Of a stretch of DNA of 27,937 nt, positions 23,004 through 27,937 are shown piece by piece. Below the pieces are notes generated by a model. The model had not been told where the DNA came from. It did no database searches and saw only the letters and a list, made by a program, of their open reading frames with translations. Origin of the DNA: Alteromonadaceae bacterium UBA2620 (GTDB taxonomy: Bacteria; Pseudomonadota; Gammaproteobacteria; Enterobacterales; Alteromonadaceae); assembly GCA_002339125.1 (NCBI GenBank), contig DDJQ01000070.1, positions 1 through 27,937 on the forward strand, given 5' to 3'. The position numbers and the translations under genes were made by a program. The first letter of the stretch is position 1. Every line of letters starts with the position of its first letter.

Positions 23004-23984
23004 ATGGAGCTTGAAGCGATAGTCAGTCAGGCCAAAGCGCAGATTGACGCTGCCAGTGACGCAGCAACGCTCGACCAGGTTAGAGTTGAGTTCATGGGCA
23101 AAAAAGGCAAGCTGACCGACCTGTTAAAAGGGTTAGGGCAGTTGTCGGCCGAAGAGCGTCCTCTGGCCGGACAAAAAATTAACGTAGCCAAACAAGAAAT
23201 TCAGCAGGCAATCAGTGCCAAAGGCGACGCCTTGCGTAGTGCTGAATTAAATAAAAAACTGGCAGAAGAAGCGGTTGATGTGACCCTACCGGGCCGTACC
23301 GAGTTAAACGGTAATTTGCATCCGGTATCGCGCACCATTGCGCGCATCGAACAGTTTTTTGGCGAACTTGGCTTTGCGGTAAAAACCGGCCCTGAGGTGG
23401 AAGACAGCTTTCACAACTTTGATGCGCTGAATATTCCGGCCAATCACCCGGCTCGTGCCGACCATGACACCTTTTACTTTAATCCTGAAATCATGCTGCG
23501 CACGCAGACTTCAGGCGTGCAAATTCGCACCATGGAAGCCGAGAAGCCGCCACTGCGGATCATCTCGCCCGGCCGTGTTTATCGTAACGACTACGATCAG
23601 ACCCACACGCCAATGTTTCATCAGGTGGAAGGTCTGATGGTAGACAAGAATGTCAGCTTCACCGAGCTCAAAGGCATTTTGCATGACTTCCTGCAAAACT
23701 TCTTTGAAGAGTCGTTGCAGGTGCGCTTCCGCCCGTCTTATTTCCCGTTTACCGAACCTTCTGCCGAAGTGGATGTGATGGGCAAAAACGGTCAGTGGCT
23801 GGAAGTGCTGGGCTGCGGCATGGTACATCCTAATGTACTGCGGGCGGTGAACATCGACCCGGAAGAATATACCGGCTTTGCCTTTGGTATGGGCGTAGAG
23901 CGTTTAACCATGCTGCGTTATGGCGTTAACGACCTGCGCGCATTCTTTGAAAACGACCTTCGGTTCCTCAAGCAGTTCAATTAA
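23004..23984 (+). CDS. pheS: Phenylalanyl-tRNA synthetase alpha subunit
   Basis: A 326-residue protein of the same length class as E. coli PheS. It is the catalytic half of the alpha2-beta2 enzyme that charges tRNA-Phe. It has an N-terminal coiled coil (about residues 1-85), motif 2-type RVYRNDYDQTHTPMFHQVEGLMVD, FRPSYFPFTEPSAEVDV, and the motif 3 segment GFAFGMGVERLTMLRYGVNDLRAFFENDLRFLKQF. A GGGGA ribosome site precedes the ATG. pheT follows after 11 bases. The leader peptide and hairpin upstream suggest attenuation by tRNA-Phe charging. Confidence 0.98.
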   Translation: MELEAIVSQAKAQIDAASDAATLDQVRVEFMGKKGKLTDLLKGLGQLSAEERPLAGQKINVAKQEIQQAISAKGDALRSAELNKKLAEEAVDVTLPGRTELNGNLHPVSRTIARIEQFFGELGFAVKTGPEVEDSFHNFDALNIPANHPARADHDTFYFNPEIMLRTQTSGVQIRTMEAEKPPLRIISPGRVYRNDYDQTHTPMFHQVEGLMVDKNVSFTELKGILHDFLQNFFEESLQVRFRPSYFPFTEPSAEVDVMGKNGQWLEVLGCGMVHPNVLRAVNIDPEEYTGFAFGMGVERLTMLRYGVNDLRAFFENDLRFLKQFN

Positions 23985-23995
23985 GGCAAAGCAAA

Positions 23996-26383
23996 ATGAA
24001 ATTCAGTGAAAAATGGTTAAGAGAGTGGGTTAACCCCGCCGTATCACGGGATGAGCTGTGCGAACAATTGAGCATGGCTGGTCTGGAAGTGGATGGTGTA
24101 GAACCGGTTGCTGGTGAATTCAGCGGCGTGGTAGTTGGTGAAGTAGTGGAATGTGGTCAGCACCCTAACGCTGACAAGCTGCGAGTCACCAAAATTAACG
24201 TAGGCGATGATGAACTGGTTGATATCGTCTGCGGTGCACCAAACTGTCGTCAGGGCTTAAAAGTTGCCGTCGCCAAAGTGGGCGCGGTATTGCCGGGCGA
24301 TTTTAAAATCAAAAAAGCCAAACTGCGTGGTGAGCCTTCCTTTGGCATGCTGTGCAGCTATTCTGAGCTGGGCGTCAGCGACGACCACAGCGGTATTATT
24401 GAATTGCCGCTGGACGCGCCGGTAGGTGAAGACATTCGTGACTACCTTGGTCTGGATGATGTCACTATCGAAGTCGACCTTACCCCTAACCGTGCTGACT
24501 GCCTTGGCCTGCGTGGGATTGCCCGCGAAGTGGGCGTACTAAATAAAGCCGATGTGTGCGAGCCGGTTGTTGCACCGGTTGCTGCGGCGATTGAAGATAA
24601 ACTTGCCATTAGCTTAAGCGCACCTCAGGCGTGCCCGCGCTATCTTGGCCGGGTGGTTAAAGGCGTTAACGTTAAAGCTGATTCTCCTCTTTGGCTTACC
24701 GAGAAACTGCGCCGCAGCGGTATCCGTAGTATCGACCCGATTGTCGACGTAACCAACTACGTACTGCTGGAGCTGGGTCATCCGATGCATGCGTTTAACC
24801 TGGCTGCCATTGAAGGCGGTATTAATGTTCGCATGGCAACGGCCGGTGAAAAGCTCACCTTACTGGATGAAACCGAAGTTGAGCTAAAAGATAACACCCT
24901 GGTAATTGCCGATGACAACAAAGCGCTGGCTATGGCTGGTATCTTTGGTGGTCTGCATTCCGGTACCGACGAAAATACTACCGACATTCTGCTGGAAAGC
25001 GCGTTTTTCCACCCGGATGCGATTATGGGTAAAGCCCGTCAGTACGGTCTGCACACCGATGCCTCACACCGCTATGAGCGTGGAGTGGATCCGCAATTAC
25101 AAGCCACGGCAATGGAGCGCGCTACCCAGTTGATTTTAGAGATCTGCGGTGGTGAAGCCGGTCCGGTGGTTGAAGCGGTAAGCGAAAGTGATATCCCAAC
25201 ACGTGCCGAAGTGACTCTGCGCAAAGCGCGCTTGGCTAAGGTGCTGGGTATTGATATTGCTGCTGATACAGTGAGCGAAATCCTTGCGCGTTTAGGACTG
25301 GATGCCAAAGAAACCGATGAAGGCTGGGTAGCTACGGCACCAAGCTATCGCTTTGACATTGAGATTGAAGAAGACTTAATCGAAGAAGTGGCCCGGGTAT
25401 TCGGTTACAACAGTATTCCTAATCAGGCACCGGTAGCGGCCTTGTCGATGTTACCGGCAACCGAGAAGCAGTTATCGGTGAATACCGTGAAATCGGTATT
25501 GCTAAACCGCGGCTACAACGAAGCCATTACCTATTCGTTTGTCGATCCAAAAATACAAAATGCACTTTTCCCTGAGAGTAATGGCCTTGTGCTGCCACAT
25601 CCTATATCGGCGGACATGTCGATAATGCGGGTAAGTTTATGGCCGGGGCTGTTACAGGCAACGTCATATAACCAGAAGCGTCAGCAACAGCGTATTCGTT
25701 TGTTTGAAACCGGCCTGCGGTTTGTTCCGGATGCAGAAGCGCCAAACAGCATTCGTCAGGAACCGATGCTGGCAGGGGTTGTTGCTGGTCGTCGGTACGA
25801 TGAACATTGGGATGCTAATGACAAGCCGGTGGACTTTTTTGATGCAAAAGCAGACGTTGAAGCACTTTTAGCATTGACTGGAAAGGAAAAAACGGTCACT
25901 TTTAAAACAGAAACGCATTCTGCATTGCATCCGGGTATGTCGGCGGCGATTTACCTGGACGATAAATGTGTTGGCTGGCTGGGCGCGGTACACCCGCAGT
26001 TCAGTAAGCAACTGGGTACTAACGGAAGAGTGTTTGTGTTTGAACTAGAATTAGCGGCCCTCACAGACCGCAAATTACCTCAGGCACAGCCAATTTCAAA
26101 GTACCCGGCAAACCGCCGTGACATCGCCATTACGGTCAAACAAACCGTGAAAGTAGGCGATATAATAAAATTTGTTGAAAAAATTGGCGTAAATCAACTA
26201 GTTGGCCTAAACTTGTTCGATGTATACACAGGACAGGGAATTGCTGACGGTTATAAGAGCCTGGCATTGTCTTTAATCCTGCAGGATCCGGGCAAAACAC
26301 TGGAAGATGCAGAAATACAAGCAGCGGTAGATTCAGTGATTCAAGGGCTTGAGTCGGAATTCGGGGCAGCGTTAAGAGAGTAA
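23996..26383 (+). CDS. pheT: Phenylalanyl-tRNA synthetase beta subunit
   Basis: A 795-residue full-length beta subunit. In order there is the N-terminal strand MKFSEKWLREWVNP, a tRNA-binding OB domain at about 39-150 (GVVVGEVVECGQHPNADKLRVTKINVG), the B3/B4 editing domain (about 200-390), the B5 DNA-binding-like domain (about 400-475), the catalytic-like core, and the C-terminal ferredoxin-fold anticodon domain (SKYPANRRDIAITVKQTVKVGDIIKFV). It completes the PheST tetramer and edits mischarged Tyr. It is co-transcribed with pheS and ihfA, with 5 bases to ihfA. Confidence 0.98.
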   Translation: MKFSEKWLREWVNPAVSRDELCEQLSMAGLEVDGVEPVAGEFSGVVVGEVVECGQHPNADKLRVTKINVGDDELVDIVCGAPNCRQGLKVAVAKVGAVLPGDFKIKKAKLRGEPSFGMLCSYSELGVSDDHSGIIELPLDAPVGEDIRDYLGLDDVTIEVDLTPNRADCLGLRGIAREVGVLNKADVCEPVVAPVAAAIEDKLAISLSAPQACPRYLGRVVKGVNVKADSPLWLTEKLRRSGIRSIDPIVDVTNYVLLELGHPMHAFNLAAIEGGINVRMATAGEKLTLLDETEVELKDNTLVIADDNKALAMAGIFGGLHSGTDENTTDILLESAFFHPDAIMGKARQYGLHTDASHRYERGVDPQLQATAMERATQLILEICGGEAGPVVEAVSESDIPTRAEVTLRKARLAKVLGIDIAADTVSEILARLGLDAKETDEGWVATAPSYRFDIEIEEDLIEEVARVFGYNSIPNQAPVAALSMLPATEKQLSVNTVKSVLLNRGYNEAITYSFVDPKIQNALFPESNGLVLPHPISADMSIMRVSLWPGLLQATSYNQKRQQQRIRLFETGLRFVPDAEAPNSIRQEPMLAGVVAGRRYDEHWDANDKPVDFFDAKADVEALLALTGKEKTVTFKTETHSALHPGMSAAIYLDDKCVGWLGAVHPQFSKQLGTNGRVFVFELELAALTDRKLPQAQPISKYPANRRDIAITVKQTVKVGDIIKFVEKIGVNQLVGLNLFDVYTGQGIADGYKSLALSLILQDPGKTLEDAEIQAAVDSVIQGLESEFGAALRE

Positions 26384-26388
26384 ATTTT

Positions 26389-26688
26389 ATGGCACTAACC
26401 AAAGCCGAAATGGCTGAACACTTATTCGAAAAACTGGGTATTAACAAAAAGGACGCTAAAGATTTAGTGGAAGCGTTTTTTGAAGAAATCAAAGGCGCAC
26501 TGGAATCCGGTGAACAAGTGAAACTATCCGGTTTTGGTAACTTTGATCTGCGTGACAAAAACGAACGTCCTGGCCGGAACCCAAAAACCGGCGAAGACAT
26601 TCCGATTAAAGCGCGCCGGGTGGTGACATTCCGTCCGGGTCAGAAGTTAAAAAGTCGCGTGGAAAATTCCAAGCCACCGACAGAGTAA
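26389..26688 (+). CDS. ihfA: Integration host factor alpha subunit
   Basis: A 99-residue protein, almost identical in length and sequence pattern to E. coli IhfA. It has MALTKAEMAEHLFEKLGINKKDAKDLVEAFFEEI, VKLSGFGNFDLRDK, and the DNA-bending arm RPGRNPKTGEDIPIKARRVVTFRPG with the intercalating Pro65. With IhfB it bends DNA sharply at specific sites for replication, recombination and transcription. It is the last gene of the pheST operon, as in E. coli. The ribosome site is weak (GAGAG), consistent with coupling to pheT. Confidence 0.97.
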   Translation: MALTKAEMAEHLFEKLGINKKDAKDLVEAFFEEIKGALESGEQVKLSGFGNFDLRDKNERPGRNPKTGEDIPIKARRVVTFRPGQKLKSRVENSKPPTE

Positions 26689-26705
26689 ACCTCGTATCAA
26701 AAATG

Positions 26706-26735
26706 CGGGCCGGTACCTGCCGGCTCGTTATTTTT
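26706..26735 (+). terminator. Intrinsic terminator after ihfA
   Basis: CGGGCCGG at 26706-26713 pairs with CCGGCTCG at 26720-26727, including one G-U pair, around a 6-base loop. The T-rich TTATTTTT follows. It lies 17 bases after the ihfA stop. Confidence 0.7.
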
Positions 26736-26861
26736 ATGATAACTATTGCTGTTAACCGAGCCATCGGTGCATAGGGCAGTACAGTCGCGCAATGCGTTTT
26801 GTACTCAGGCGTAGTAAACTATCCTCTCTCAATTTCTTTCCAATATGTTGTACAGGTTGTT

Positions 26862-27449
26862 ATGTTTTCAAAGAAAATCGTCGTAGTTATTGGCTTAATA
26901 CTACTAGCCGTGGCCGCTTTCTGGCAGTTCAATGGCGCTGATGAGCCCGCTATGCCTGAGTATGATGAGGCAGAGCTGGCGTCAATGGCGTTTCGGCAGC
27001 AAATTCTGCATGCCAGTGATCTGGTAGCAGGCATGGCTACTGCGGTAAAAAATGACGATCAGGCGGCCATTGAACAATGGCAACAAAAAGCCGTAGAGGT
27101 GGCCAAAGCCGCCGAGCTGACCGACAGTGATATTACTTTTATCAGTTCAGAGAAGGGCCGTGAGTACCTGGTCTTTCATGCTAAACGGGCTTTATTTAAT
27201 GAAGCTTTTGAGCAGCATTATTATCAGCTGAAGGGCATTGATGCCTTAAAAACCAACTACCCCGAGGCCCGTGATTTATTTGCGGAGGCAGACCAGCTGA
27301 TTGCTGCCCGTGATGCCATCATTATGGATATTGCGCGTGAGCTTAGCGACACAGAAACTCCTGGCGAAGCAGATATTAAACAGGCCAAGGCAATGTGGCA
27401 GGAACGTTTTCGCCAGTCAGCTGAGACACCGGTAACCAAAGACGAATAA
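26862..27449 (+). CDS. Membrane-anchored protein of unknown function
   Basis: A 195-residue protein beginning MFSKKIVVVIGLILLAVAAFWQF, a basic residue pair then one hydrophobic helix. This is a signal anchor or an uncleaved signal peptide. The rest is acidic, alanine- and glutamate-rich and largely helical (AVKNDDQAAIEQWQQKAVEVAKAAEL), with no cysteines or recognisable catalytic motif. The frame is open from a TTG at 26799, but an AGG 6 bases before the ATG at 26862 and the signal-anchor layout support that start. It ends 4 bases from the convergent zinc-ribbon gene. I do not recognise the family. Confidence 0.7.
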   Translation: MFSKKIVVVIGLILLAVAAFWQFNGADEPAMPEYDEAELASMAFRQQILHASDLVAGMATAVKNDDQAAIEQWQQKAVEVAKAAELTDSDITFISSEKGREYLVFHAKRALFNEAFEQHYYQLKGIDALKTNYPEARDLFAEADQLIAARDAIIMDIARELSDTETPGEADIKQAKAMWQERFRQSAETPVTKDE

Positions 27450-27453
27450 ATTA

Positions 27454-27912
27454 CTACCAGCGGGTCAGGTAGTCGGCCAGTTCAAAGAGTTTATCTATTT
27501 TGTCACTGCGCTTTATCCATCTGTCCCGCAAATGCTCCATCCCCTGAATGTTTGCAGGACGGTGTTCACTCATTAATTGCTGGCGTAGCAGGGCACGCTC
27601 TTTAGGGTTGAGCATCAACTGTTGTAATTGGGATAATTCGCCGCTGTCCAGCCATATGCCACCGCAGCCAGGACATTCGTCAATTTCCACCACATGCAGT
27701 GGACTGTAAAAACGACGAAGCATTACTGTGTCATCGCATGCAGGGCAATTAACTCGCCCAGCCAGTGCGGGCAGGGCATGATGAAACTGGCGCAGATGCT
27801 TTTCCAGCGCCCGGCCGCGCTCTTCCTGTGGTGACTCAAATAGCGCCAGCGTTTGGTTTTCTAAAAACACACCGCCACAGGCTTCGCTCACAAAGACAGG
27901 CACGTATACCAA
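27454..27912 (-). CDS. Zinc-ribbon protein of TFIIB-type (zf-TFIIB), start uncertain
   Basis: About 152 residues from a TTG at 27912. A clear zf-TFIIB-type zinc ribbon has CPAC at 56-59 and CPGC at 80-83, continuing GGIWLDSGEL. Before it, SEACGGVFLENQTL looks like the second half of another such ribbon with its first cysteine replaced by serine. The N-terminus therefore appears degenerate or mis-framed. A strong GAGGG site with an ATG 9 bases on, at 27919, is out of frame with this ORF and gives only 27 residues. The in-frame alternatives are the TTG at 27912 or the GTG at 27903. Function is unknown; such small proteins are usually cytoplasmic. Confidence 0.65.
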   Translation of the reverse strand: MVYVPVFVSEACGGVFLENQTLALFESPQEERGRALEKHLRQFHHALPALAGRVNCPACDDTVMLRRFYSPLHVVEIDECPGCGGIWLDSGELSQLQQLMLNPKERALLRQQLMSEHRPANIQGMEHLRDRWIKRSDKIDKLFELADYLTRW

Positions 27913-27937
27913 CCCGCATAGAAGTTTACCCTCTCAG

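Overview
The window looks like a chromosome segment of a marine gammaproteobacterium, most likely of the Alteromonadaceae. This is inferred from the translation-gene cluster thrS-infC-rpmI-rplT and pheS-pheT-ihfA, whose proteins closely resemble the enterobacterial ones. A DUF3080 lipoprotein, a large TonB-dependent receptor and moderate base composition fit as well. Genus and species cannot be fixed by reading alone.

Layout. (1) 1-1211: the start of a beta-carbonic anhydrase, divergent from an OxyR-like LysR regulator. (2) 1577-5846: a CPBP-type membrane protease homologue, convergent with a fructosamine-kinase-like gene and a DUF3080 lipoprotein, then a DASS-family anion/sodium symporter. 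(3) 6105-9383: thrS, infC (AUU start), rpmI and rplT, closed by a strong intrinsic terminator. (4) 9445-22786: about 13 kb of non-translation genes. These are a 59-residue membrane protein, a PhoX-like (DUF839) lipoprotein with a collagen-like stalk, a di-haem lipoprotein, a LysR regulator divergent from an RND efflux pair, a CsbD protein, a TonB-dependent receptor and an isochorismatase-fold hydrolase. (5) 22817-26688: a pheM-like leader peptide, pheS, pheT and ihfA. (6) 26862-27912: an unknown membrane-anchored protein, convergent with a zinc-ribbon protein that has a doubtful start.

How the parts fit. In E. coli the thrS-infC-rpmI-rplT-pheM-pheST-ihfA genes are contiguous. Here the cluster is split exactly between the rplT terminator and the pheM-like leader, so each half keeps its own control region. 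The most interesting part of the split block is the PhoX-like gene. Four TCA(C/T)-ending 7-mers at an 11-bp period lie upstream, and the central pair resembles a Pho box, which suggests phosphate-starvation control. Its product has ten Gly-X-Y triplets right after the lipobox. The reading frame of its signal peptide carries an in-frame TAA and has no usual start codon after that stop. A di-haem lipoprotein follows, separated by a terminator.

A second notable point is the OxyR-like regulator beside carbonic anhydrase. The position of the OxyR peroxide-sensing cysteine is histidine, yet an ATAG-N7-CTAT site of OxyR type lies in the divergent intergenic region. I saw no rRNA, tRNA, CRISPR array, transposase, integrase or prophage gene.
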